Shown here piece by piece: positions 33,804-40,889 of a DNA stretch of 64,000 nucleotides (within the stretch, counting starts at the first letter, position 1; each line of letters begins with the position of its first letter). The notes beneath the pieces are model-generated. The model was not told the DNA's origin and did no database searches. It saw only the letters and a list, made by a program, of their open reading frames with translations. Position numbers and translations under genes: made by a program. The stretch covers positions 1-64,000 of the forward strand of contig CAKTHQ010000006.1 in NCBI GenBank assembly GCA_934565415.1. Reading direction: 5' to 3'. This DNA comes from an uncultured Oscillospiraceae bacterium. Lineage in GTDB: Bacteria; Bacillota; Clostridia; Oscillospirales; Oscillospiraceae.

Positions 33804-34811
33804 TTATTTCTTTGCCTTTTTGGTGCCTTGGCGGAAGACTACATCCACCAGAACGGCACCGGCCACGATGACGCCGATGACGATCCGCTGAATGCCGACG
33901 GGGGCGCCGATGATGCCCAGGCCATTTTCCAGAGTCTGCCACACGCCGGCACCGGCGAAGGCGCCCAGCAGCAGGCCGCTGCCGCCCAGGGGAGAGATGC
34001 CGCCGATAACACCTGCGGCAACACCGTACATTTCGTAGCAGTTGCCGGCCTCCATGTTGCCCATGCCCGCCTGACCGGCCAGGATCAGGCCAACGACGGC
34101 GGAACAGAAGGCACTGATGAGATAGGCCTTGGTGGTGGTGGTAAATACGTTGACGCCGGAGAGCTTGGCGGCATCCACATTGGAGCCGATGGCATAAATA
34201 TGGCGGCCGGTGCGGGTCTTGCTCATGATAAAGAACACGGCCAGGAAAATGACGAAGGCGATCCAGAAGGCGTTATAAATGCCCAGGAATTTTCCGTAGT
34301 AGAAGAAGTTCTGGAAGGCATCTCCGGCCTCCTTGCCCAGTCCGGAGACGATGGCATCGGTATTGCGGTTGCCGTTGGCCATGTAGGCAATGCCTCTGGC
34401 GCAGAACATAGTGCCCAGGGTGGCAATGAAGGGAGGCAGCTTGAATTTGCCGACCAGAACGCCGTTGACCACGCCCACGGCCAGGCAGCAGATAATGGCG
34501 GCCAGAATGGCGATGATAGCGGCCACGCCCTTGCTCATCATGGTGGCGGAGATCATGGCGGACATGGCCACCACGGAGCCAATGGAAAGATCGATGTTGC
34601 CGGTGATCAGGATCACGCCCTGCCCCACGCCTACCAGCAGGTATTTTGCCATGGACCGCAGCAGGTTCAGCATATTGTTGGTGGCAAAGATGTTGGGCTC
34701 GATCAGACCGAAGACCACATACAGGATGATCCAGCCTGCGAAGCCAACCAGCGCGGCGCCCATGCCGCGGATGGAAGTGATTTTCCGTTTGTTATCATTC
34801 AGGGTGCTCAT
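33804..34811 (-). CDS. Sugar ABC transporter permease (RbsC-like)
   Basis: A 335-residue permease with about nine to ten membrane segments, of the ribose/galactose BPD_transp_2 family. Typical stretches are VGVGQGVILITGNIDLSIGS and AIGSNVDAAKLSGVNV, the second likely facing the ATPase. AAGGAGGAG precedes the ATG. It lies between the ATPase and binding-protein genes, with 15 and about 50 bases between them. Confidence 0.92.
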   Translation of the reverse strand: MSTLNDNKRKITSIRGMGAALVGFAGWIILYVVFGLIEPNIFATNNMLNLLRSMAKYLLVGVGQGVILITGNIDLSIGSVVAMSAMISATMMSKGVAAIIAILAAIICCLAVGVVNGVLVGKFKLPPFIATLGTMFCARGIAYMANGNRNTDAIVSGLGKEAGDAFQNFFYYGKFLGIYNAFWIAFVIFLAVFFIMSKTRTGRHIYAIGSNVDAAKLSGVNVFTTTTKAYLISAFCSAVVGLILAGQAGMGNMEAGNCYEMYGVAAGVIGGISPLGGSGLLLGAFAGAGVWQTLENGLGIIGAPVGIQRIVIGVIVAGAVLVDVVFRQGTKKAKK

Positions 34812-34826
34812 TGTTTCTGCTCCTCC

Positions 34827-36341
34827 TTAGTTGGCCTTTTCCGCAAACTTGTTTTCAAATCTGGTTGCCAGGGTCAGAATTTCCGCCTGAGTGGTTTCCC
34901 GGGCCATGACCTCGCCGGTAATGCGCCCGTCGCACATGACCAAGATTCTGTCCGCAATGCCCATGACTTCCGGCATTTCGGAGGAGACGAACATAACGGC
35001 GATGCCCTGCTGCTTCAGCTGATTCATCAGGTTGTAGATCTCTACCTTAGCCGCTACATCGATACCGCGGGTGGGTTCGTCAAAGATGACCACCCGGGAA
35101 TCCCGTGCAAGCCACTTGCCTACGACCACCTTCTGCTGGTTGCCGCCGGACAGGCCGCCGGCATCGATCTCCACATTGGGTGTTTTGATTTTGAGCTCCT
35201 GCACGGCCTTCCGGCACATGGCATCCTCTTTCTTCCGGTTGACCACCCCAAGCCCGTTGCACAAAAGATCCAGGTTAGGAAGGGCAATGTTTTCCCGGAT
35301 GGGGAGCTTGGTGCACAGACCGTCTTTCTTTCGGTCCTCCGGTGCCAGGACAATACCTGCCTTAATGGCATCGGCAGGACAGCAGATGGAAACCGGCTTG
35401 CCATCCAGAAGGACCTCGCCGCTTTCCTTGGGGTCTACTCCGAAAATGGCCCGGGTGGTTTCCGTCCGGCCGGCACCCATGAGCCCGGCAAAGCCTACGA
35501 TTTCACCGGCGTACAGCTCAAAATTGATGTCGCGGACCATTCGTCCGGCGTTGAGGCCCCGTACCTCAAAAACCTTCTCGCCCCGGTTGCATTGAACTCG
35601 GGGAAACTGCTCCTTGATCTCCCGGCCTACCATGCCTGTGATGATCTCGTCCATGGTGGTGTCCTTGAAGTTCATGGAGGTGATGTACTGGCCGTCCCGC
35701 ATGATGGTGACCCGGTCTACAATGTGCTGCAGCTCCTCCAACCGATGGGAGATATACACAATGCCGCAGCCGCTGGCCTTGAGCTGGCGGATGATTCGGA
35801 ACAGTTCGTCGATTTCTTTGGCGGTCAGTGCGGAGGTGGGCTCGTCCATGATGAGTACCTTGGCGTTGATGGAAAGGGCCTTGGCGATTTCTACCATTTG
35901 CTGCTTGGAAACCGGCAGATTACCGACGATCTCATCCGGAGAAATGTTGATCCGCAGATCGTCCAAGATCCGTTTGGCCTCCGCCTCCATGGCACGGTGG
36001 TCTACGAAAAGCCCCCTCATCTTCTCTCTGCCCAGGAACATATTTTCTGCCACGCTCAGGTGGGGGCACATATTCAGCTCCTGGTGGATGATTGCCACAC
36101 CCAGCTGCTGGGCCTGCTTGGGACTCAGGTCATCGTAGCTTTTCCCGAAGATCTCTACAGTGCCGCTGTCTCTGGTGTACACACCACTGAGGATCTTCAT
36201 CAGCGTGGATTTGCCTGCGCCGTTCTCTCCAAGCAGGGCCATAACCTCCCCGGAACGCAGCTCAAAGTGGACATTGTCCAGCGCTTTTACCCCCGGAAAG
36301 CTTTTGCAGATCCCCTGCATGGAAACAATGGTTTCGTTCAT
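34827..36341 (-). CDS. Sugar ABC transporter ATP-binding protein (RbsA/MglA-like)
   Basis: A 504-residue protein with two ATPase domains. The first has the full Walker A GENGAGKST and Walker B VLIMDEPTSALT. The second lacks a canonical Walker A (GLMGAGRTET), as usual in this family, but keeps the LSGGNQQKV signature and VVIFDEPTRGIDV. The ATG at 36341 has AAGGGAG upstream; an in-frame extension to 36398 lacks one. It is the first gene of the transporter operon. Confidence 0.93.
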   Translation of the reverse strand: MNETIVSMQGICKSFPGVKALDNVHFELRSGEVMALLGENGAGKSTLMKILSGVYTRDSGTVEIFGKSYDDLSPKQAQQLGVAIIHQELNMCPHLSVAENMFLGREKMRGLFVDHRAMEAEAKRILDDLRINISPDEIVGNLPVSKQQMVEIAKALSINAKVLIMDEPTSALTAKEIDELFRIIRQLKASGCGIVYISHRLEELQHIVDRVTIMRDGQYITSMNFKDTTMDEIITGMVGREIKEQFPRVQCNRGEKVFEVRGLNAGRMVRDINFELYAGEIVGFAGLMGAGRTETTRAIFGVDPKESGEVLLDGKPVSICCPADAIKAGIVLAPEDRKKDGLCTKLPIRENIALPNLDLLCNGLGVVNRKKEDAMCRKAVQELKIKTPNVEIDAGGLSGGNQQKVVVGKWLARDSRVVIFDEPTRGIDVAAKVEIYNLMNQLKQQGIAVMFVSSEMPEVMGIADRILVMCDGRITGEVMARETTQAEILTLATRFENKFAEKAN

Positions 36342-36418
36342 TTGCTCACTCCCTTTGCCTTCCCCGAGAAAATAGATATGTGATAATGCACAGTTCATGT
36401 TTGATTTTGCTTGGCCTT

Positions 36419-36447
36419 ACAGTATCATTCATCCATCATTTTGTCAA
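36419..36447 (-). promoter_or_regulatory. Promoter of the sugar transporter operon
   Basis: On the minus strand TTGACA (36442-36447), 17-base spacer, TACTGT (36419-36424). The remaining 180 bases of the divergent region are AT-rich, with a possible weak TAAGAT -10 box near 36590 for the epimerase gene. Confidence 0.82.
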
Positions 36448-36630
36448 GCCACTTTACAATAAAAATCAGCATTTTCAGGCATCTGAGCTGTTTTTCTTGC
36501 AATATACACAATTCTGAACATTATTTTTAGTGCATGATAACAATGCGCCGAAAAAATTGCGCTTGATTTTGCCGAATGCCGGGTATAAGATAGATCCGCA
36601 GTAAAATCAACGCACGGAAGGAGAATCGGA

Positions 36631-37500
36631 ATGAACATCACCATTCGCAACGAGACGCTGACGGCCCGGATCGATCCCTTGGGAGCACAGCTCATGTGTC
36701 TTCGGGGAGAGGACAATACCCAATACCTCTGGCAGGGGGACCCCAAGTACTGGCCGGACTGCAGTCTTACCATTTTCCCTTATGTTGCCAGACTGACAAA
36801 AGGGTGCTATCGCTACAGGGGCAGGCTCTACCATATGCCCATCCACGGCTTCGGTCCCACATCGGAATTTACCGTTTCCGAGCATACGGACACCTGCCTG
36901 ACGCTTAGCCTGGAGAGCACCCCAGCGACTCGGGAAATGTACCCATTTGACTTCCGCTTTTCCGTTACCTACCGCCTGGAGGGCACAACGCTGCAGGTGA
37001 CCTACCGCGTGGAAAATCGGGATGAAAAGACCATGTATTTCGGCTTGGGCGGGCATCCGGGCATCAATGTCCCCCTGGAGCCCGGACTTTTCTTTGAAGA
37101 TTATCTGCTGGAATTTCCGGACTGTCGGCCCAAACGGGTAGAGTTTACCCCGGAATGTTTTATCACCGGGCGGGAGTTGCAATATCCCTTAAACGGGAAC
37201 CGGCTTCCCCTGTCTCATGACCTGTTTGACCAGGATGCCATTGTCCTGAAAGGGGTCCCCGGACAGGTCACCCTCCGCAGCGAGAAGGGCAGAAAGGGAG
37301 TCAGTCTGATCGCGCCGGACTTCCCCATATTGGGCCTTTGGCACACGCCGGGTACCGATGCGCCCTATATTTGTCTGGAACCCTGGAGCAGCCTGCCATC
37401 TCACCAGGACATGATCGAAGACCTGGAGCAGCAGGCTGACCTGATCTCCCTGCCGCCGAAAGAGGTATATAAAACAACTTGGAGTCTGAAAACCTTTTGA
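36631..37500 (+). CDS. Aldose 1-epimerase family protein
   Basis: A 289-residue galactose-mutarotase-like enzyme. Key stretches are IHGFG, FGLGGHPGIN (with the conserved His), YICLEPWSSLP with the catalytic-type Glu, and an N-terminal LGAQLMCLRG. It belongs to the YeaD/LacX-like branch, which works on sugars or hexose phosphates. Its divergent position beside the sugar transporter suggests it equilibrates the anomers of the imported sugar. GGAAGGAG precedes the ATG. Confidence 0.88.
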   Translation: MNITIRNETLTARIDPLGAQLMCLRGEDNTQYLWQGDPKYWPDCSLTIFPYVARLTKGCYRYRGRLYHMPIHGFGPTSEFTVSEHTDTCLTLSLESTPATREMYPFDFRFSVTYRLEGTTLQVTYRVENRDEKTMYFGLGGHPGINVPLEPGLFFEDYLLEFPDCRPKRVEFTPECFITGRELQYPLNGNRLPLSHDLFDQDAIVLKGVPGQVTLRSEKGRKGVSLIAPDFPILGLWHTPGTDAPYICLEPWSSLPSHQDMIEDLEQQADLISLPPKEVYKTTWSLKTF

Positions 37501-37652
37501 ACAGGGCGCCTGACAACCTATTTTCGTCAAAACAGGATGTATGTTCTGTACACAAAGACATTCCCTGCGTAGATGCCGTTTCCGGATCTCCCGCCGTCCT
37601 GGCGCCTCTCACCCTGCGAAGATTTCCCTATATCCGTATATTTCACGGCAGA

Positions 37653-37680
37653 AAGGCACTTGCCGAAAAGCAAGTGCCTT
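37653..37680. repeat. Hairpin, left copy
   Basis: AAGGCACTTGC and GCAAGTGCCTT form a perfect 11-bp stem with loop CGAAAA. A near-copy with A/T flanks is at 37904-37938. The two copies bracket the palindrome array. Confidence 0.7.
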
Positions 37681-37707
37681 AGTATGAACAGCAGCATAAT
37701 GAAAATA

Positions 37708-37740
37708 CAAATTCCGTCCAGCCGGAATTTGAGGCTGCTC
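37708..37740. repeat. 33-base repeat, copy 1
   Basis: Identical to 37976-38008. The repeat begins CAAATTCCGTCCAGC and contains the inverted arms AAATTCCG/CGGAATTT. Confidence 0.8.
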
Positions 37741-37761
37741 AAGATCGAACGATACGAAAAA

Positions 37762-37901
37762 GAAATCCTTGCTAAGGCAAGGAAGAAATCTGCTTCGCAG
37801 AAGAAATCCGCAAAAGCGGACGAAATGAAATCCGTCCCAACTCCCGCCGCCAGGCGGATTTCACCCCGCCGGGATTTCACCCGTCCAACGGACGGATTTC
37901 A
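37762..37901. repeat. Array of short palindromes spaced by GAAAT/ATTTC
   Basis: Six small palindromes follow one another: CCTTGC/GCAAGG, TCTGC/GCAGA, TCCGC/GCGGA, CCGCC/GGCGG, CCCGCCGGG-like and CCGTCC/GGACGG. On the left half they are preceded by GAAAT; on the right half they are followed by ATTTCA, so the array is itself a large imperfect inversion. It has no coding capacity I would trust. Confidence 0.6.
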
Positions 37902-37903
37902 CT

Positions 37904-37938
37904 GAAAAAAGCACCTGCCGAAAAGCAAGTGCTTTTTT
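37904..37938. terminator. Hairpin, right copy with A/T flanks
   Basis: AAAAAAGCACCTGC and GCAAGTGCTTTTTT pair with one mismatch around CGAAAA. In position it corresponds to a tRNA terminator, because a tRNA-Leu 3' end fragment lies directly to its right. Confidence 0.65.
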
Positions 37939-37962
37939 CTTGGTGCGGGCAACAGGACTCGA
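37934..37962 (-). pseudogene. Duplicated 3' end of tRNA-Leu
   Basis: 29 bases are identical to 38086-38114, the T tract plus the acceptor end and part of the T arm of the intact tRNA-Leu gene. The match stops after GGACTCGA, and the rest of the tRNA is absent. Confidence 0.8.
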
Positions 37963-37975
37963 TTATAGTAAGGAG

Positions 37976-38008
37976 CAAATTCCGTCCAGCCGGAATTTGA
38001 GGCTGCTC
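37976..38008. repeat. 33-base repeat, copy 2
   Basis: Same sequence as 37708-37740. Here it continues into GGCTGCTC-CACC-GGAGCAGCC, a further 8- to 9-bp hairpin. Confidence 0.8.
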
Positions 38009-38027
38009 CACCGGAGCAGCCCATTGA

Positions 38028-38058
38028 AGTGGGTTCGAGTCCCATTGCTTTTCCGACC
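38028..38058 (+). pseudogene. tRNA-like T arm and CCA end on the plus strand
   Basis: GTGGGTTCGAGTCCCAT forms a T-arm, followed by a stretch ending CCGACCA. The acceptor spacing is off, and no matching 5' half exists upstream, so this is a remnant of a plus-strand tRNA, not a working gene. Confidence 0.45.
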
Positions 38059-38061
38059 AAG

Positions 38062-38090
38062 AAAAAAGAGCCCCGAAGGGCTCATTTTTC
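38062..38090. terminator. Bidirectional terminator beside tRNA-Leu
   Basis: GAGCCCC and GGGGCTC form a 7-bp stem around GAA, with AAAAAA and TTTTT on the two sides. It serves tRNA-Leu on the minus strand. Confidence 0.9.
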
Positions 38091-38092
38091 TT

Positions 38093-38175
38093 GGTGCGGG
38101 CAACAGGACTCGAACCTGCACGCTTTTGGCAGTGGAACCTAAATCCACCGAGTCTACCAATTCCACCATGCCCGC
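38093..38175 (-). tRNA. tRNA-Leu (anticodon TAG)
   Basis: Acceptor stem GCGGGCA/TGCCCGC, discriminator A, encoded CCA. The anticodon arm GTGGA-TTTAGGT-TCCAC gives TAG, reading CUA. The variable arm is long (class II), as expected for Leu. Confidence 0.93.
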
Positions 38176-38311
38176 ATAGGAAGTGGGTTCATTCTATCAT
38201 GCTGGGTTGTTTTTGTCAACGAAGATGTCTTATAAAAATTTCTCCCACCCTATGCAGCGGGTTAATTGTTTTTTCGGCTGGATACGGTATGATGGAGAGG
38301 CAGCGTGCGAC

Positions 38312-38566
38312 TTATTTTTTCTGCTGGAATTTTTGGGATATCCGTTTTTGCTTGCGCCGGGGATCCGGCTCTGTGCCCAGAAAGAAATCTGCCGAAACAT
38401 TGTATAAGCGGCACAGAGCCACCAGATGACGGATGGGCAGCTCGTTGGCGCCACGCTCGTAGCGGGCATACATTGTCTGCGAGGTGCCCAGATATTGGGC
38501 AACCTGGGACTGCGTCAGGTCGTTGTCCTCCCGCAGTCCCCGAAGACGGTCCAGGAAGGTGTGCAT
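38312..38566 (-). CDS. Small XRE family regulator
   Basis: An 84-residue protein consisting of one HTH_3 domain: LRGLREDNDLTQSQVAQYLG, then TSQTMYARYERGANELP and LVALCRLYNVSADFFLG, ending in a basic tail. AGGAG precedes the ATG. Its promoter (TTTACT-N17-TATTAC, 38585-38613) has its -35 box inside operator O1, which implies autoregulation. On the other side, the same operators cover the promoter of a short transcript at 38660-38800. No toxin, integrase or phage gene is adjacent. Confidence 0.88.
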   Translation of the reverse strand: MHTFLDRLRGLREDNDLTQSQVAQYLGTSQTMYARYERGANELPIRHLVALCRLYNVSADFFLGTEPDPRRKQKRISQKFQQKK

Positions 38567-38584
38567 GAATTCAACTCCTAAACG

Positions 38585-38613
38585 GTAATATGCTCACAGT
38601 TTATCAAAGTAAA
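38585..38613 (-). promoter_or_regulatory. Promoter of the small XRE gene
   Basis: On the minus strand TTTACT (38608-38613), 17-base spacer, TATTAC (38585-38590). The -35 box coincides with one arm of O1. Confidence 0.65.
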
Positions 38614-38623
38614 CATATTTACT
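38608..38623. promoter_or_regulatory. Operator O1 of the XRE switch
   Basis: AGTAAACATATTTACT has perfect 6-base arms around CATA. It lies 2 bases left of the -35 box of the plus-strand promoter and covers the -35 box of the XRE promoter. Confidence 0.7.
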
Positions 38624-38624
38624 A

Positions 38625-38653
38625 TTGACTTTAGTACACATCTTTACTATAAT
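38625..38653 (+). promoter_or_regulatory. Strong promoter of the short transcript
   Basis: TTGACT (38625-38630), 17-base spacer, perfect TATAAT (38648-38653). Its spacer is operator O2. Confidence 0.85.
38633..38648. promoter_or_regulatory. Operator O2 of the XRE switch
   Basis: AGTACACATCTTTACT differs from O1 at two of 16 positions. It fills the spacer of the plus-strand promoter, exactly 25 bases from O1. Confidence 0.65.
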
Positions 38654-38659
38654 TGATGC

Positions 38660-38800
38660 AATGCGGCACTTCCTCCAATTTTGTTGGCGAATATGTGCGT
38701 GTAGTTGCCGCAGAGCTTCAGCCGTGACCGGTACGTCTCTGCCCGGCAGCCGGTCGGCTGATCGAAAGCCGGGTGTTATTTAAAAGCACCCGGCTTTTTT
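38660..38800 (+). ncRNA. Unidentified short RNA or attenuated leader
   Basis: A near-consensus promoter and a strong terminator (AAGCCGGGTG/CACCCGGCTT then T6) bound about 140 bases with no coding frame. Stems visible are GCGGCA/TGCCGC, CCAA/TTGG, and CAGCC plus GACCGG with CCGGTC plus GGCTG. CCCGGC upstream could pair with GCCGGG of the terminator, so an antiterminator form is possible. I do not recognise it as 6S RNA, SRP RNA, tmRNA or a known riboswitch. It may be a free RNA controlled by the XRE protein or a leader for the exopolysaccharide genes. Confidence 0.5.
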
Positions 38801-38824
38801 CATTACGAAAGAAAGGAGAATTGA

Positions 38825-38853
38825 TTGCTTTTTTACGGGAAATCGGGTATAAT
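38825..38853 (+). promoter_or_regulatory. Promoter upstream of the exopolysaccharide genes (distal)
   Basis: TTGCTT (38825-38830), 17-base spacer, TATAAT (38848-38853). About 200 bases of leader follow, containing the small hairpin GTCCG-GTTC-CGGAC near 38925 and no gene. Confidence 0.65.
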
Positions 38854-38980
38854 CTCCAATTAGAATGCCTGTTTTTACCTCAGGTCCGAAGCGCGCCGAA
38901 AAGCGGTTCACGAAAAAGCGGTCCGGTTCCGGACGCAAGTTGTTCAAAATGCAGATAAGCGAAGAAACACCATATTTTTC

Positions 38981-39008
38981 TTGAATTTTCGACAAAAGGT
39001 GCTATGAT
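38981..39008 (+). promoter_or_regulatory. Promoter of the exopolysaccharide locus (proximal)
   Basis: TTGAAT (38981-38986), 16-base spacer, TATGAT (39003-39008), 47 bases before the first gene of the locus. Confidence 0.65.
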
Positions 39009-39055
39009 ATGAGGGTATGTGAAACTGGGAAAATGGGCTGATTGGAGAGACGCAG

Positions 39056-40444
39056 ATGTTTAACAGCCAGCAAAAACGCCAGGCACTGATGACGCTGTTC
39101 AGTGCGGTATTGACCATTGCAAACGGGGCCTTGTTTGCCTTTGTCTGGTACCGGTATTACAAAATGAAAATGTACATTTTCCCTTTCTTTGCCAAGGGGG
39201 ATTTCATTGTGATTTTCCTGTATACCGTGCTTTATTGTGTATTCGCCCAGCTCTACGGGGGCTTTGACGTAACGTTTCACGGTTCCGGAGAGCTTACTTA
39301 CTCCCACGCCGTGTCTGCGGTGCTCAGCGGGGCCATTATGTATCTGATGACGGCGCTGCTGATGCGGGCGGTGCCCAGCGTACTGCCTATGCTGGGGCTG
39401 ATTGCGGTATCGATTCTGGTAGGGGGGCTGTGGGCCTGGGGCGTGAAAAAGCTGACCGCCAGACTGCTGGCAGCCAGATCGATTCTCCTGATTTATGACA
39501 ACCAGGACGCCCGGGAAGATGGCGAAGCCATTATAAAAGGGCTGCCCGGTGTGTTCCGCTTTCTGGGCTCCGTAGATGCAGCCCAGGGGGAAGCGTCTCT
39601 GCGGGCGCAGATTGAAAAGCAGCAGGTTCGGGCGGTGATGCTCTGCGGCATTCCCTCCTCCATGCGCAATGACCTGGTAAAATACTGCATTGACCACAAT
39701 GTGGAGGCCTATGTCCGGCCCAATATCGGTGATTTTCTGATTAAAGGCGCCCGGTCCCTGCAGCTGGACAATCTGCCGGTGCTGCTGTGCCACCGGGCCA
39801 GCCCCTCCATCGGCTACCTGGCAATCAAGCGGCTGATGGATATTGTATTGAGCCTGGTTGCCCTGGTGGTGTTCAGCCCCTTCATGCTGGTAACGGCCGT
39901 TGCCATCAAGGCCTACGACCGCGGCCCCATCCTCTACAGGCAGCTGCGGCTGACCAAGGACCGGAAGGAATTTTATGTCTACAAGTTCCGCAGTATGAAG
40001 GTGGATGCGGAAAAGGACGGCGTGGCGAGGCTTGCCCAGACAAATGACGACCGGATTACCCCGGTGGGGAAAATCATCCGGATGCTCCGCATTGACGAAA
40101 TGCCCCAGCTGTTCTGCATTCTGCTGGGGGCCATGAGCATCGTAGGCCCCCGGCCGGAGCGGCCGGAGATTGCGGCCCAGTACGAAAAGGATTTCCCGGA
40201 GTTTGCCCTGCGGCTCCAGGCCAAGGCCGGCCTGACGGGCCTGGCCCAGGTATACGGGAAATACAACACAACACCCTACAACAAGCTCCAGATGGACCTG
40301 CAATATATCGGGTCCATGGGCATTGTTACCGACCTGAAAATTATTTTTGCAACGGTGAAGATTCTCTTTATGCCCGAAAGCACCGAGGGCGTGGCCCAGG
40401 GGCAGGTGACGGCGGAGAAAGGAAGCGAGGAGAAAAACGGATAA
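39056..40444 (+). CDS. Polyprenyl glycosylphosphotransferase (initiating sugar transferase)
   Basis: A 462-residue membrane enzyme that loads a sugar-1-phosphate on undecaprenyl phosphate to start the repeat unit. Four to five N-terminal membrane segments and a CoA-binding-like middle part are followed by the C-terminal catalytic domain: KRLMDIVLSLVALVVFSP, FYVYKFRSM, LRIDEMPQLF and VGPRPERPE. GGAGAGA precedes the ATG. It opens the exopolysaccharide locus. A second enzyme of the same family is at 40882-42336, so one may add a different first sugar or serve another polymer. Confidence 0.92.
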   Translation: MFNSQQKRQALMTLFSAVLTIANGALFAFVWYRYYKMKMYIFPFFAKGDFIVIFLYTVLYCVFAQLYGGFDVTFHGSGELTYSHAVSAVLSGAIMYLMTALLMRAVPSVLPMLGLIAVSILVGGLWAWGVKKLTARLLAARSILLIYDNQDAREDGEAIIKGLPGVFRFLGSVDAAQGEASLRAQIEKQQVRAVMLCGIPSSMRNDLVKYCIDHNVEAYVRPNIGDFLIKGARSLQLDNLPVLLCHRASPSIGYLAIKRLMDIVLSLVALVVFSPFMLVTAVAIKAYDRGPILYRQLRLTKDRKEFYVYKFRSMKVDAEKDGVARLAQTNDDRITPVGKIIRMLRIDEMPQLFCILLGAMSIVGPRPERPEIAAQYEKDFPEFALRLQAKAGLTGLAQVYGKYNTTPYNKLQMDLQYIGSMGIVTDLKIIFATVKILFMPESTEGVAQGQVTAEKGSEEKNG

Positions 40445-40490
40445 GCGGAAGCGTTTTGCTCTGTGGATTCTGGCGCTGGCAGCATTTGGA

Positions 40491-40889
40491 ATGATTCTGG
40501 GCCTGACGCTGCAGTCGGCCCGGGGGACCACGGCACTGTCGGACTGGTGCCGGGATGCACTTTTAAAAATCCTGCCGGAGGGCTCCGGGGCGGCAGCGTG
40601 GGCTGCACGGAATATCCGCCGCCTGGGGCACGTTCCGGAATACTTCCTGCTGGGCGTTACGGCTTATGGCGCCATGCAAAGCAGCTTTCCGGGGAAGAAG
40701 GTTATTCTCCGGACCCTGGCGGCCTGCGCGGCGGTGTCGGCAGGGGATGAGTGCCTGAAGGCAATGCTGCCTACGCGGCATTTTGATATTTTGGATATGC
40801 CAATGGATGTAATCGGCTATGCCCTGGGAACGGCTCTGGGGTGGGCAATCTGGAAGACGGGAAAAAGAAGAGGAAACGGAAATGTATAG
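40491..40889 (+). CDS. VanZ-like membrane protein
   Basis: About 132 residues from the ATG at 40491, with membrane segments and the VanZ-type C-terminal DECLKAMLPTRHFDILDMPM followed by DVIGYALGTALGW. The frame upstream of this ATG is open back to about 40430 and encodes KRKRFALWILALAAFG, an obvious first membrane helix with a positive N-terminus. Yet it holds no ATG, GTG or TTG there. AGGAGA at 40428-40433 would fit a rare start such as ACG at 40437. It overlaps the next gene by 8 bases. Confidence 0.75.
   Translation: MILGLTLQSARGTTALSDWCRDALLKILPEGSGAAAWAARNIRRLGHVPEYFLLGVTAYGAMQSSFPGKKVILRTLAACAAVSAGDECLKAMLPTRHFDILDMPMDVIGYALGTALGWAIWKTGKRRGNGNV

Noticed and set aside
33828..36383. Very long open frame (851 codons) on the plus strand
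   Set aside because: It is antisense to the sugar ABC permease and ATPase genes, has low-complexity His/Gly/Asp-rich translation, and no family motif. GC-rich genes often leave such shadows.
37762..37901. CRISPR array
   Set aside because: The units are palindromes of differing sequence with 5-6 base spacers, not constant repeats with unique spacers, and no cas gene is present.
37501..38092. Short open frames around the tRNA-Leu repeats (for example 37573-37905)
   Set aside because: They run through hairpins and repeats, have basic low-complexity translation and no ribosome binding site.
37934..38114. attL/attR of an integrated phage or element
   Set aside because: The 29-base tRNA-end duplicates are only 152 bases apart, with no integrase or cargo between them. 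At most an empty scar remains.
38660..38800. Known riboswitch, SRP RNA or 6S RNA
   Set aside because: None of the conserved core sequences I know for these classes is present. It is left as unidentified.
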